Part shown: one piece after another, positions 47,434 to 57,356 of the stretch
Layout: each line of letters opens with the position of its first letter
Numbering within the stretch: position 1 is the stretch's first letter
Origin: Thermosipho melanesiensis BI429
GTDB taxonomy: Bacteria; Thermotogota; Thermotogae; Thermotogales; Fervidobacteriaceae
Assembly (NCBI RefSeq): GCF_000016905.1
Contig: NC_009616.1
Location: 186,001 to 250,000 of the forward strand
Length of the DNA stretch: 64,000 bases
Direction: 5' to 3'
Notes under the pieces: model-generated
Told to the model about the DNA's origin: nothing
Databases searched by the model: none
What the model saw: only the letters and a program-made list of their open reading frames with translations
Made by a program: the position numbers and the translations under genes

Positions 47434-48020
47434 AATAAACCTCCTTTTCTTTTTCTTATCAAATAATTCCAACATTCAATACTTTCATTTAATATTAGTA
47501 AGTTCCTTGAAAGTGCATATATCAGCTTATTCTTCATAACCTCAAAAAAAGCCATATCTAAATCCTTGAAAGCAATTTCCCTTAAATACGACACGTTTGG
47601 ATAATTTCTAGTCTCCTCCAATGAATCTGCAAGAAACAATAATTTTCCATACACACCAAAGTCTTTAAATCCTGATGTATGATATCTTATAGCATCTAAA
47701 ATATCATCATCACTTATATTAAACTTTAATCTTACATATTCTGCTGCTAACTTTCCATGTAGCAAAATAGGAAACTCTCTATCTTCAGGTGTTACTTTCA
47801 AACCAAATACATTTGCCATTCTTACCAATCTATCTTCAGAAAAATCCCTAAATAAATCATGAGCGTATCCTAAAAACTGTGCAACTGTTGTGTCTAAACC
47901 ATGAACTTTTGCCAAAGTTTCTGCAAACTTAGCAGTTCCCACAATATGTTTCATTCTATCTTTTCCTACAAATAAATCCACAATTTTTTTTATTTTATCC
48001 AATTTTTTTTTCGTTATCAA
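47430..48020 (-). CDS. yqeK: HD-domain Ap4A hydrolase YqeK
   Basis: 196 residues. HD motif set: KHIVGTAKFAETLAKVHG, the metal HD in GYAHDLFRD, LLHGKLAAEYV and RYHTSGF. YqeK cleaves Ap4A symmetrically into two ADP. TTG start behind GGAGGTG, overlapping DUF503 by 4 bases. Confidence 0.9.
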   Translation of the reverse strand: MITKKKLDKIKKIVDLFVGKDRMKHIVGTAKFAETLAKVHGLDTTVAQFLGYAHDLFRDFSEDRLVRMANVFGLKVTPEDREFPILLHGKLAAEYVRLKFNISDDDILDAIRYHTSGFKDFGVYGKLLFLADSLEETRNYPNVSYLREIAFKDLDMAFFEVMKNKLIYALSRNLLILNESIECWNYLIRKRKGGLL

Positions 48021-48295
48021 TCATACACCTCCTTGTAAACATTTTCAACAGAAAAATTTCTTTCTAAATACTCAATAATTGATTCCTGAGTTCTAAATGC
48101 CGAAGATTTATTCAAACTAACAAATGAGATTCCTATTGTCATTAACTCCTTTGAATTTTGATTTTCATATTCAATTATAGAAACATTATATTTTTTTCTT
48201 ATATCATTTAAAAGTCTTTTAACAATAGAACGTTTTTCCTTTAACGAAAATACTCCAAACAATCTAATATCAACCTCTAAAAAACTTACAGGCAT
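48017..48295 (-). CDS. DUF503 (YlxP-like) protein
   Basis: 92 residues matching DUF503: LEVDIRLFGVFSLKEKRSIV near the start, then the basic RLLNDIRKKYNVSIIEYEN stretch. In other bacteria it sits near rbfA/infB and is suspected to bind RNA. ATG with GAGGAG upstream. Function unproven. Confidence 0.85.
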   Translation of the reverse strand: MPVSFLEVDIRLFGVFSLKEKRSIVKRLLNDIRKKYNVSIIEYENQNSKELMTIGISFVSLNKSSAFRTQESIIEYLERNFSVENVYKEVYD

Positions 48296-48296
48296 A

Positions 48297-48827
48297 TTAC
48301 AACTCCTCTATTGTAAAATTATCATTGGTATATATACAAATTTCACTTGCAATTCTAATTGATTCCAATGCAATTTCCTTTGCAGATAAATTTGTATGTT
48401 TTAAAAGAGCTCTACCTGCCGCAATGGCATATGGCGAACCTGAGCCTATAGATGCTATATCATCTTCAGGTTGTATCACTTCACCTGTTCCCGAAATTAT
48501 AAACGTATATTTTTTATCCGCTACCAAAAGCAAAGCTTCTAATCTTCTTAACACCCTATCTGTTCTCCAATCTTTTGCAAGTTCAACAGCTGATTTTAAT
48601 AAATTGCCCCCCCATTCTCTGTATTTTGCTTCAAATCTGTCAAAAAGTGCCATTGCATCTGCAACCGAACCAGCAAAACCCGCTAAAACATTACCTTCTC
48701 CCATTTTTCTAACCTTCTTTGCATTACCCTTCATTATGGTATTTCCATATGTAACCTGGCCGTCTGAAACCATCACAACAGAATCATTTTTTCTAACACA
48801 AACTACTGTAGTTGATCTCCATTTCAT
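48297..48827 (-). CDS. hslV: ATP-dependent protease subunit HslV
   Basis: 176 residues. After a five-residue propeptide the mature protein starts [14 protein letters not shown], with the nucleophile Thr6 becoming Thr1. [36 protein letters not shown] and [14 protein letters not shown] are HslV signatures. It needs the HslU unfoldase, which is not next to it here. Confidence 0.95.
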   Translation of the reverse strand: MKWRSTTVVCVRKNDSVVMVSDGQVTYGNTIMKGNAKKVRKMGEGNVLAGFAGSVADAMALFDRFEAKYREWGGNLLKSAVELAKDWRTDRVLRRLEALLLVADKKYTFIISGTGEVIQPEDDIASIGSGSPYAIAAGRALLKHTNLSAKEIALESIRIASEICIYTNDNFTIEEL

Positions 48828-49831
48828 AACTTCACCTCCAAACCCGCCTTCTTTAATCTATTCATAACCGAAAAAAGTATACCTCTCTCTTCTAATTTCT
48901 CAACATATGCAATTTGAAAGTCCATTTTATCTATTTGTCTTAATAATCTAAAAAGATTTTGTGCAATTGTATATGGATTTTCCAAACTTCCTAATACTAC
49001 AACCATATCACCTGGATAAAATCTTTTATGTTCTTTTGGACATAATATTACGCCCTTTTCTTTATGCGCAATTTCAATTATTTTTTTTCTATTTTTTCTT
49101 TCAAAAATATACACTGGTTTTTCTGGAGCATAATGCCGATATTTCATTCCAGGTGCTTTAGGTGTCTCAACTGTCTTTGCATTCTTTACAAAATCGGGTA
49201 TGATAACCTCTCCAAATAGTTCGTGTAATTTTTCAATGGTAATAGGTCCAGGCCTTAAGATAATGGGAATATCCCCTGAAAGGTCTATAATAGTAGACTC
49301 TATTCCAAATGGGGTATTCCCAGCATCTATTATACACTCTATCTTTCCAAACAAATCTTCAATAACAGCTGATGCATCGGTAGGACTGGGTTTTCCTGAA
49401 AGATTTGCACTTGGTGCAGCAATAGGCCCTGCATATTCACAAAGCTTTCTAGCAACAGGATGCGCAGGTATTCTAACACCAACTGTATTAAGACTCGCTG
49501 TAACATTTTTCGGAAAACTAGCTTTCTTTCTTATAACAAATGTAATTGGTCCAGGAGTTATCTGTTCAATGACTTTACGATATTTTTCATTTACCTCTCC
49601 TATTTCATACAAAGTATCAACAAAAGCCACATGAACAATTAATGGATTGTCTTTTGCTCTACCCTTAACCTTAAATATCTTATCAACTGCTTCACCGTTG
49701 GAAGCACTGGCCCCAAGCCCATAGACAGTTTCCGTTGGAAATGCAACTAATCCTCCAGATTTAATAACCTTACACGGATATGAAATATCTATATCAGATA
49801 ATGTCTTTATTTTTAATATCTTAGTCTCCAC
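48824..49831 (-). CDS. tsaC: L-threonylcarbamoyladenylate synthase (Sua5/TsaC)
   Basis: First step of tRNA t6A synthesis. 335 residues, so the long Sua5 form with an N-terminal YrdC domain ([46 protein letters not shown]) and a C-terminal Sua5 domain after the [11 protein letters not shown]-like linker (here [11 protein letters not shown]). GTG start behind GGAGGAG. Confidence 0.94.
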   Translation of the reverse strand: METKILKIKTLSDIDISYPCKVIKSGGLVAFPTETVYGLGASASNGEAVDKIFKVKGRAKDNPLIVHVAFVDTLYEIGEVNEKYRKVIEQITPGPITFVIRKKASFPKNVTASLNTVGVRIPAHPVARKLCEYAGPIAAPSANLSGKPSPTDASAVIEDLFGKIECIIDAGNTPFGIESTIIDLSGDIPIILRPGPITIEKLHELFGEVIIPDFVKNAKTVETPKAPGMKYRHYAPEKPVYIFERKNRKKIIEIAHKEKGVILCPKEHKRFYPGDMVVVLGSLENPYTIAQNLFRLLRQIDKMDFQIAYVEKLEERGILFSVMNRLKKAGLEVKL

Positions 49832-50669
49832 TCTCTCTCCTCCATAAAAAATTAAAAACCTCCATATACTCTTTTGTTAACTTTTTGGAAATATAACATA
49901 TCTCATAATTCTCATTCAAGCCTTTTCTTGTAAAGTTAGCTGACCCCAAAAACACGTAATCATCAACTATTACAAACTTATGATGCAACATCCTATCCTT
50001 TATTATTTTAATATTCCTAATGGGAAAGTTAAAAAGTCCATATCTTTCAAACCAATTATCGGTGATTATTTTTACATCAACACCTTTAGATTCCTTAAAT
50101 TTTAACATGGCAAAAATTTTTTGATTTGTAAATGCATAAACACATGCATATATTTTCCTTTTTGCACTCATTAACAACTTTAAAAGTTCACTTTCCACAT
50201 CATCATAACCTACTATCAAAAAATTTTCTATAGAAACCACTCTTCCATCGTTCCAAAGATTTAGAAAAAGCTTTTTAAAATCTCTTGAATAATTATCAAA
50301 GATAACAATATCATTAAAACCCGTTACCAAACCACTTTCTGTAAAATTTGCAGAACCAAACAACATTCCATTATCATTTACCATAAATTTTGCATGATGC
50401 AAAGTATATTCATAATCCTTAAGCACCGAACATTTCAAAGAAGAATTTGGAACTTCCAAAATTACTCTTACGTCTATTCCTTTTTTGAAAAGTTTGTTAA
50501 TCTTTTCCACAATTTCAATTTTATCAATACTATATGAAGAAATATACAAAAAACTCTTAGATTTTTCCATAAAATCCAAAACTACATATGTTAAATCTTC
50601 AAATTCAGTAAAATAAGCTGAAAAACAAATAATTGCTAAAAATAAAAAAACAATACTACTTATTTTCAT
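49821..50669 (-). CDS. Exported phospholipase D-like protein with two HKD motifs
   Basis: 282 residues with a signal peptide (about 1-18). Two HKD motifs: HHAKFMVNDNG with GSANFTESG, and HHKFVIVDDY with GSANFTRKG. Both have H, K, D and the GSANFT turn, so a complete active site forms from one chain. Such small PLD proteins are either nucleases (Nuc-like) or phospholipases. ATG at 50669 lies 9 bases after AAAGG within lepA. Confidence 0.85.
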   Translation of the reverse strand: MKISSIVFLFLAIICFSAYFTEFEDLTYVVLDFMEKSKSFLYISSYSIDKIEIVEKINKLFKKGIDVRVILEVPNSSLKCSVLKDYEYTLHHAKFMVNDNGMLFGSANFTESGLVTGFNDIVIFDNYSRDFKKLFLNLWNDGRVVSIENFLIVGYDDVESELLKLLMSAKRKIYACVYAFTNQKIFAMLKFKESKGVDVKIITDNWFERYGLFNFPIRNIKIIKDRMLHHKFVIVDDYVFLGSANFTRKGLNENYEICYISKKLTKEYMEVFNFLWRRESGD

Positions 50670-52467
50670 CCTCGCCAACCTTTAGCAATGCAAGAAATGC
50701 TTCCTGTGGTATAGAAACACTTCCAATCTCTCTTAACCTTTTCTTACCTTCCTTTTGTTTTTGTAAAAGCTTCATTTTTCTTGTAACATCTCCCCCGTAA
50801 CATTTTGCAAGCACATCTTTTCTCAAAGCCTTAATTGTCGATCGTGCTATTATTCTTCCGCCCGCTCTTGCTTGAACAGGTATCTCAAATTGATGTTGCG
50901 GAATTAATTCTGCTAGTTTATCAACCAATTTTCTCGCCATTGCATATGCCTTATTTTTATGTGCAATTATCGATAATGCATCAACTGGTTCTTTATTCAC
51001 CAATATCGTTATTTTAACAAGTTCACTTTTTCTATACCCTATCATTTCATAATCCATGGAAGCATATCCCCTACTCGATGCCTTCATTTTATCAAAAAAG
51101 TCAAAAATTATCTCCGCAAGTGGAACTTCAAAATTCAATACAACTCTTTCAAAACCAGCATTCTCAGTACTTGTCATAATTCCACGTTTTTCATTTTGAA
51201 CTAAATTCATTAACTTTCCCAAATACTCTGGAGGAGTTATTATAGAAAGTTTTACATATGGTTCGTAGACTTCTTGAATCATGGACTCATCTGGGAATTT
51301 AGCAGGATCGTTAACAATAACTTCTTCTCCATTCTTTAAAATTACCTTGTATTCAACATTTGGTGCTGTTAAAATTACAGTCATCTCAAACTCTCTTTCT
51401 AACCTTTCTCTTACCACATCCATATGCAAAAGCCCCAAAAAACCACACCTAAAGCCAAAACCCAAAGCAGGTGAATGATCTGGATAAAAGGTCAAAGAAG
51501 AATCATTTAACTTTAACTTTTCCAAAGCTTTTCTCAACTCCTCGTAATATTCCGGCACACCGGGATACATACCTGCAAAAACCATTGGCTTTATTTCTTT
51601 ATATCCAGGTAATGGTTCTTCAACAGGATCAGTAGCATTTGTTATAGTATCACCAATTTTTGCCAATGATACCTCCTTTATCCCTGCAATAATGTATCCA
51701 ATATCACCTGCTTTTAGTTTTTCTATAGGCGTCATATCTGGTGTAAATACACCAGTTTCAACAACTTCGTATACTTGTTTGTTTGAATAAGTCATTATTT
51801 TATCTCCAGGTTTTATTTCACCATTAAATACCCTTACATACGTGATAACTCCTCGATATTTATCGTATTTTGCATCAAAAATAAGTGCAGAAAGCTTTTC
51901 ATTTTCTGTTCCTTTTGGAGAAGGTACTCTTCCTATTATTGCTTCCAAAACATCTTCCACTCCAATTCCCTCTTTAGCACTTACTTTTAAAATCTCCTCA
52001 CTGGAAATACCAATTAGATCTTCTATTTCAAGCTCCGTTTCTGGTATATTGGCATTTGGAAGATCTATCTTATTAATCACCGGAATTATTTCCAAATTAT
52101 GTTCAATCGCCTTATACGCATTTGCAACAGTTTGGGCTTGTACTCCTTGTGAAGCATCCACAAGTAGTATGACACCTTCAACTGCTGCAAGACTTCTATC
52201 AACTTCGTACGTAAAATCCACATGTCCTGGGGTATCAACTATATTAATTTCATAAACTTTTCCATTCTTTTTGGATTTATAAAATACCCTTAAAGGATGG
52301 GATTTTATGGTAATTCCCCTTTCCCTTTCTATATCCATACTATCCAAAAATTGCTCTCTCATCTTGCGTTTTTCCACTGCACCAGTAATTTCCAAAATTC
52401 TATCACTTAACGTAGTCTTCCCATGATCTATATGTGCAATAATACTTATGTTTCTAACATTCTTCAC
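50656..52467 (-). CDS. lepA: Elongation factor 4 (LepA)
   Basis: 603 residues, translational GTPase. G1 AHIDHGKTTL, G2 region RGITIK, G3 DTPGHVDF, G4 NKID. Domain order matches EF4, including the unique C-terminal domain (QARAGGRIIARSTIKALRKD, then CYGGDVTRKMKLL). GTG start behind AAAGGAGGG. Confidence 0.97.
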   Translation of the reverse strand: MKNVRNISIIAHIDHGKTTLSDRILEITGAVEKRKMREQFLDSMDIERERGITIKSHPLRVFYKSKKNGKVYEINIVDTPGHVDFTYEVDRSLAAVEGVILLVDASQGVQAQTVANAYKAIEHNLEIIPVINKIDLPNANIPETELEIEDLIGISSEEILKVSAKEGIGVEDVLEAIIGRVPSPKGTENEKLSALIFDAKYDKYRGVITYVRVFNGEIKPGDKIMTYSNKQVYEVVETGVFTPDMTPIEKLKAGDIGYIIAGIKEVSLAKIGDTITNATDPVEEPLPGYKEIKPMVFAGMYPGVPEYYEELRKALEKLKLNDSSLTFYPDHSPALGFGFRCGFLGLLHMDVVRERLEREFEMTVILTAPNVEYKVILKNGEEVIVNDPAKFPDESMIQEVYEPYVKLSIITPPEYLGKLMNLVQNEKRGIMTSTENAGFERVVLNFEVPLAEIIFDFFDKMKASSRGYASMDYEMIGYRKSELVKITILVNKEPVDALSIIAHKNKAYAMARKLVDKLAELIPQHQFEIPVQARAGGRIIARSTIKALRKDVLAKCYGGDVTRKMKLLQKQKEGKKRLREIGSVSIPQEAFLALLKVGEDENK

Positions 52468-53734
52468 AATTTCCCTCCTTTAATTGCATAACAAGTTGCT
52501 TAAAATATTCTCCACGTTCTTCAAAATTTTTAAACGCATCAAAACTTGCACCACCTGGACTCAGCATAATAACATCCCCTCTAGAAGCCATTGAAAACAA
52601 TTGATTTACCGCTTGATTTATCGTATCAACTTTAAAATATCTAACACCATCAAGATAAGGCTCTATCTCATCTGCTATTGGACCTACTAATGCCAAAATC
52701 TTTACCTTTTCTTTAATTATCTTTGCAAGTAATGTATAATCTTCATTCTTACCTATTCCCGCCATTATTAAATGTAATTTATCATCAAAATTTTCAATAG
52801 CACGGATTACGGCAATTGCATTTGTAGCTTTAGAATCGTTGAAAAATTTCACTCCGTTTATTTCCGTAACATACTCCATTCTGTGCGGTAATTTTTCAAA
52901 ATCTTCCAAAAACTCCCATTTAAATTCATAACCCATGGTTTCCAAAATAGTCTTTGCAGCAGCCACATTTTCTACTGTTTGCCTATATCTAAGATGTATA
53001 GGTAATTTTTCAATTGAAAAGTCGAATCTAAATGGTACTTTCTTGGCACTTACTTTATATAAATTCTTTCTTATATACTCATCGTTTGGATTGTATACAA
53101 AAACATCATCTTTACTTTGAAAAGATGCAATTTTAAATTTTGAAGAAACATAATGCTCCATATCAGGATGCCAATTTAGATGATTAGGATATATATTCAA
53201 AATCGAAGAAATATTTGGTTTAAACCTTTTTGACCAAAACAACTGAAAACTACTTATCTCTAAAACCAAATAATTTGCCCTTAAATTATCGTTTAAAAGT
53301 TTTGCAATTGGAATCCCAATATTTCCTGCTAGTAATGCCCTTACTTTTTTATTTAACAAATGATAAATTAAAGACACAGTAGTGCTCTTCCCCACAGAAC
53401 CTGTAACTGCTATAACAAAAGGAGTCCAACCGATTTTTTCAAATTCTCTCTGACAAAAGGAGATCTCCGTATCTATCTCAATACTCCGTCTTTTCGCCTC
53501 TTTTATTATTTCATTTTCAAAATGTACACCGGGACTAACCAAAATAATATCACATTCAAGTGCTTTTTCCGTATGTCCATTTTCTTCAAATTGCACACCA
53601 TTTTCCAATAACAACTTTTTATCAGAAGAAGCTAATTTTTTCCCCTCACTTACAAAAACTTCATGCCCATTTTTCACAAGATATTTAAAAATTTCTTTGT
53701 TACTTAATCCAAAACCCAACAAAGTAAACTTCAA
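52454..53734 (-). CDS. murD: UDP-N-acetylmuramoyl-alanine--D-glutamate ligase
   Basis: Adds D-glutamate to the peptidoglycan precursor. 426 residues. ATP site VTGSVGKSTT at about 110-119; LEISSFQL; NIYPNHLNWH (family: DHLDRH); NDSKATN; LSPGGASFDAFKNFEERG. TTG start behind GGGGTGA. Confidence 0.95.
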   Translation of the reverse strand: MKFTLLGFGLSNKEIFKYLVKNGHEVFVSEGKKLASSDKKLLLENGVQFEENGHTEKALECDIILVSPGVHFENEIIKEAKRRSIEIDTEISFCQREFEKIGWTPFVIAVTGSVGKSTTVSLIYHLLNKKVRALLAGNIGIPIAKLLNDNLRANYLVLEISSFQLFWSKRFKPNISSILNIYPNHLNWHPDMEHYVSSKFKIASFQSKDDVFVYNPNDEYIRKNLYKVSAKKVPFRFDFSIEKLPIHLRYRQTVENVAAAKTILETMGYEFKWEFLEDFEKLPHRMEYVTEINGVKFFNDSKATNAIAVIRAIENFDDKLHLIMAGIGKNEDYTLLAKIIKEKVKILALVGPIADEIEPYLDGVRYFKVDTINQAVNQLFSMASRGDVIMLSPGGASFDAFKNFEERGEYFKQLVMQLKEGNCEEC

Positions 53735-53751
53735 AACAAATCACCCCTACT

Positions 53752-55041
53752 TTATTTTAACATATATAAAAATTTCTTCATTTCTTCCAAACAAATCTTA
53801 TGTAATTTTTCCCTCTTTTCTTTCTTTCCCATCTTCACATCCACCAATCCAAAGTTAGCATACATAGGCTTTAATTGCTTGGAAGTTGTTATATAGTTTA
53901 ACAATGCACCGAGCATTGTCTTCGTAGGAAGTGCAACAAGTTCTTTTTTCTCCAAAAATCTCAAAATATTTATTCCTACAAAAATTCCAGTAGCTGCTGA
54001 TTCAACATACCCTTCCACACCTGTAATTTGCCCAGCAAAAAACAAATTTTGAAATTTTTTATGTCTCAAAAACTCATCCAACACTTTCGGTGAATCAATA
54101 TACGTATTTCTATGCATCACACCATACCTTAAAATTTCAGCGTTTTCAAGCCCTGGAATAAGTCTTATTATTCTCTTTTGCTGAGGCCATTTCAATCTAG
54201 TTTGAAAACCAACTAAATTATACATATTCCCATTTTCATCTTCTTTTCTTAATTGAATAATTGCATATGGCATTTTTCCTGTCCTTGGATCAATCAAACC
54301 AACGGGTCTTAGTGGGCCAAACAACAAGGATTTTTCTCCACTTTTGGCTATCTCCTCAATTGGTTGGCACCTTTCAAAAAGCAGCTTCCTGTCAAAGTCC
54401 TCCATTTCTATTTTCTCAGCATTTATTAATTCTTTGTAGAATCTTTCGTATTCTTCCTTTGTCATAGGACAATTTATATAATCACTTGTTCCTTTGCCAT
54501 ATCTATCCGCAAAAAAGCACTTGTTAAAATCTATACTATCTCCAGAAATAATTGGAGCAACCGCATCAAAAAAATTTAAAAAACCTCCAGTTAAATTCGA
54601 AAGCCAATTTGCAAATTCTCCATCTGTTGTAGGTCCAGTTGCTACCACCCATATTTCATCTTCTTTTAAATCTATACTCTTTATTTCTTCACGAATAACT
54701 TCCACATTATCAAATGATAAAATATGCTCGGTAATACACTGAGAAAATTTATCTCTATCCACCGCCAATGCCTTCCCCGCAGGAACTCTACATCGGTATG
54801 CACATTTTAAAACTAGTGAATCTAGTATATTCATTTCTGCTTTAAGTATTCCTTCAGCATTGTTCAAACTTTCAGATTTTAAAGAATTACTACATACCAA
54901 TTCCCCAAAATTGGGATTTTTATGCACAGTAGAAAATTTCTTTGGCTTTTGCTCAAAAATCCTTACCTTCACTCCTGTATTCAAAAGCTTCCACGCAACC
55001 TCTACTCCAGCCAATCCAGCACCAATAATGTTAACAATCAA
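53752..55041 (-). CDS. trmFO: Folate-dependent tRNA (uracil-54-C5)-methyltransferase TrmFO
   Basis: 429 residues. FAD-binding NIIGAGLAGVEVAWKLL at the start, LVCSNSLKS, the CRVPAGKALAVDRDKFS segment with catalytic Cys, TGPTTDGEFANWL and GQITGVEGYVESAATG. Makes ribothymidine-54 using methylene-THF. TTG at 55041 has the best spacing from AAGGTGA; GTG three codons upstream is possible. Confidence 0.93.
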   Translation of the reverse strand: MIVNIIGAGLAGVEVAWKLLNTGVKVRIFEQKPKKFSTVHKNPNFGELVCSNSLKSESLNNAEGILKAEMNILDSLVLKCAYRCRVPAGKALAVDRDKFSQCITEHILSFDNVEVIREEIKSIDLKEDEIWVVATGPTTDGEFANWLSNLTGGFLNFFDAVAPIISGDSIDFNKCFFADRYGKGTSDYINCPMTKEEYERFYKELINAEKIEMEDFDRKLLFERCQPIEEIAKSGEKSLLFGPLRPVGLIDPRTGKMPYAIIQLRKEDENGNMYNLVGFQTRLKWPQQKRIIRLIPGLENAEILRYGVMHRNTYIDSPKVLDEFLRHKKFQNLFFAGQITGVEGYVESAATGIFVGINILRFLEKKELVALPTKTMLGALLNYITTSKQLKPMYANFGLVDVKMGKKEKREKLHKICLEEMKKFLYMLK

Positions 55042-55942
55042 AACATTCACCTTCCTTAATTAAACAACCATTTTTTGCTTCAAAAAATGTCATCTTTCTT
55101 TTCCCGGGAAACTGTATATACCTTACCTTCACAGAACCATTTTCACACGATATTAATGCTCCTTCCTTATCGATACTAATTATCTTACCTATTTCTCTTG
55201 AACTATTCTCCAAAACAGAAAACACACCAAATAATTTTACAATCTTTCTTTTAAACAACACTCTTACTCCTGGAAGAGGATCATATGCACGGATTTTATT
55301 TTTTACAAAAGTCACATCTTTTGAAAAATCAAGTTTTAAATCTTCTTTCGTAATTTTTGGAGCAAATGATACTTTTCCTTCTTGTGGGATAAGCTCAATG
55401 GGATAGTTATTCAAAAATTCTATCAAAGCCTTTTTCCCTAAATCCAAAAGTTTTTCATACAACTCCCCAAAAGTTTCAAATTCCCCAACTTCTACTTCTT
55501 TTTTCAAAGCAATTGGGCCATCATCCATTCCCTCTCCTATTTTGAAAATCGTAATTCCCGTTCTCTTTTCACCATTTTCTAAAACTCTTTGAATAGGTGC
55601 TGCACCTCTATAACTTGGTAAAAGAGAAGCATGTACATTGTAAAATTCCAGTGTATTTAAAAATGGCGGTTTAAGCAATTTTCCATATGCAACAACTATT
55701 CCTATGTCGGGTTTAAGATTCTCAATTATTTTCAATCCCTCTTTATTTAATTTTTTTGGTTGAAAAACAGGTATATTGTACTTTAATGCAACTTCCTTAA
55801 CAGGAGTGGGAAGAATTTTCTTTCCTCTTCCCTTTGGTTTATCTGGCTGTGAAATTACAGCTACAACGTCAAATCCATTTTTCATTAAAAATTCAAGATG
55901 AACACTTGCAAAATCAGGTGTTCCTAAAAACAATATCCTCAT
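55031..55942 (-). CDS. fmt: Methionyl-tRNA formyltransferase
   Basis: 303 residues. Start MRILFLGTPDFA; QPDKPKGRGKK loop; the catalytic NVHASLLPSYRGAAPIQR (Asn, His) and GITIFKIGEGMDDGPI. Formylates initiator Met-tRNA. ATG at 55942 behind AAGGAGG. It is preceded by a terminator-like hairpin at the rsmA stop. Confidence 0.96.
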   Translation of the reverse strand: MRILFLGTPDFASVHLEFLMKNGFDVVAVISQPDKPKGRGKKILPTPVKEVALKYNIPVFQPKKLNKEGLKIIENLKPDIGIVVAYGKLLKPPFLNTLEFYNVHASLLPSYRGAAPIQRVLENGEKRTGITIFKIGEGMDDGPIALKKEVEVGEFETFGELYEKLLDLGKKALIEFLNNYPIELIPQEGKVSFAPKITKEDLKLDFSKDVTFVKNKIRAYDPLPGVRVLFKRKIVKLFGVFSVLENSSREIGKIISIDKEGALISCENGSVKVRYIQFPGKRKMTFFEAKNGCLIKEGECFDC

Positions 55943-55961
55943 ACTATTCCTCCTTTTCAAT

Positions 55962-55987
55962 AAAAAAGGATGCTATTTGCATCCTTT
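55962..55987 (-). terminator. Terminator/attenuator between rsmA and fmt
   Basis: Perfect nine-pair stem AAAGGATGC / GCATCCTTT with a five-base loop; on the minus strand it is followed by an unbroken T-run (CCTTTTTTATTG). The rsmA stop codon lies within the hairpin. It is the only clear intrinsic terminator in the 23-kb minus-strand run. Confidence 0.75.
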
Positions 55988-56749
55988 AAATGTTTCAAAC
56001 AATTCTAAAAATTCTTCGTTTTCCAACTCTTGAGGTCTTTTTTTTAAATCAAACTTTGAAAAACATTCTATTCTTGTAAACCTCTTCAAATTGTTTTGTA
56101 ATGTTTTACGTTTTGCACCAAAACATTTTGACACAAAATCCCAAAACTCCTTTATATCATATTTAAAATCTTCAGTTTTTTCAAACTCTAAAACAACACT
56201 ATCCACTTTTGGTCGAGGCACAAAATTTCCTTTTGACACATCAAAAACTTTTCTTACCATTGTATAACTTTGAACAACAACGGACAAAAAATTTCTGTCT
56301 GCCCCCGGTGGTAAAAGAAGTCTATCACCAACTTCCTTTTGAACCATTAAAACCGCCTTTGAAAAATCGGAAAATAATATTTTCTTTAAAATCATACCAG
56401 TAATGGAATACGGTATATTTGCAACTACTTTAAACCCTTTTGGTAAGACCGAAACATCAAATTTCAAAAAATCTACAAAAATTATCTCAATGTTATCGTA
56501 CTTGTTAAATCTTTCCAATATGGGTTTTAACCTTTTATCGATTTCAACGGCAATGATTTTTGCACCTGTTAAAACTAAAAATTCCGTTAATGTTCCTGCA
56601 CCTGGACCAATTTCTAAAACAACATCATTTTCATTTATATCTGCCCTTTCCACAATTTTTTTAGCTATATGGGTATTGGTTAAAAAATTTTGACCTAAAC
56701 CTTTTAACAACTTTACATTATATTCTTTCAAAAAATCCGAAACCTTCAA
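55973..56749 (-). CDS. rsmA: 16S rRNA A1518/A1519 dimethyltransferase RsmA (KsgA)
   Basis: 258 residues. GLGQNFLTN, SAM site EIGPGAGTLTEFL, and the catalytic NIPYSITGMILKK. Dimethylates two adenines near the 3' end of 16S rRNA. TTG start behind GGAG, overlapping the upstream gene by 4 bases. Confidence 0.95.
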   Translation of the reverse strand: MKVSDFLKEYNVKLLKGLGQNFLTNTHIAKKIVERADINENDVVLEIGPGAGTLTEFLVLTGAKIIAVEIDKRLKPILERFNKYDNIEIIFVDFLKFDVSVLPKGFKVVANIPYSITGMILKKILFSDFSKAVLMVQKEVGDRLLLPPGADRNFLSVVVQSYTMVRKVFDVSKGNFVPRPKVDSVVLEFEKTEDFKYDIKEFWDFVSKCFGAKRKTLQNNLKRFTRIECFSKFDLKKRPQELENEEFLELFETFKGCK

Positions 56750-57345
56750 TCTATCAACTCCACAGTTACATAACCTGGATACTCTATTTCTAAAATTTTT
56801 CCTTCTTTATATTTTATCCTTATCCTTTCATTCCTAAAAACTAATTCAAAAGTATCTCCTTTTTTCTTCAATGTAGCTTCACCAACTGCGTAACCTGTTT
56901 TTGATGGATTAAAAAGAAGTTGTGGAACTACAACTTTAAAATATGGAGCTGGGAATTCCAACAATCTTTTTAAATGCGAAAGCACAAAATTATTATCTAA
57001 AATAATTAAATCGCGCGAATTCAAAGAATAGGTATATGAACTTTGCAACGTTTCAAACACAAAATTTGCAACCTTTCCATCGTAATTCCCAACAATTTGC
57101 CCCGTATAACTCCCATCTACGGTAAATGAAACGGTATAATTCTCAAATAAATTTTCATTGAAAACAGTGGTAGAATCAATTGTGTATAAAACACCGTAAT
57201 CTATCTCTGTTTTAGTAGTAAAAATATTGTTATTTTCAAATAACACAGATGTTCCAAGTAATGTGTCTCCTATCTTAATACTGTAAATCTCTGCAAAAGT
57301 AAAAATCGAAAACAAAACAATAAAAATCACCAAAAGCTTTTTCAT
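56746..57345 (-). CDS. Uncharacterised exported beta-rich protein
   Basis: 199 residues with a signal peptide (about 1-18, ending FTFAE) and long beta strands through the body (VSFTVDGSYTGQIVGNYDG; YTYSLNSRDLIILDNN). No family recognised; probably periplasmic. ATG at 57345 behind GAGGTGA preferred to GTG three codons upstream. Confidence 0.6.
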   Translation of the reverse strand: MKKLLVIFIVLFSIFTFAEIYSIKIGDTLLGTSVLFENNNIFTTKTEIDYGVLYTIDSTTVFNENLFENYTVSFTVDGSYTGQIVGNYDGKVANFVFETLQSSYTYSLNSRDLIILDNNFVLSHLKRLLEFPAPYFKVVVPQLLFNPSKTGYAVGEATLKKKGDTFELVFRNERIRIKYKEGKILEIEYPGYVTVELID

Positions 57346-57356
57346 CTCTTTCACCT

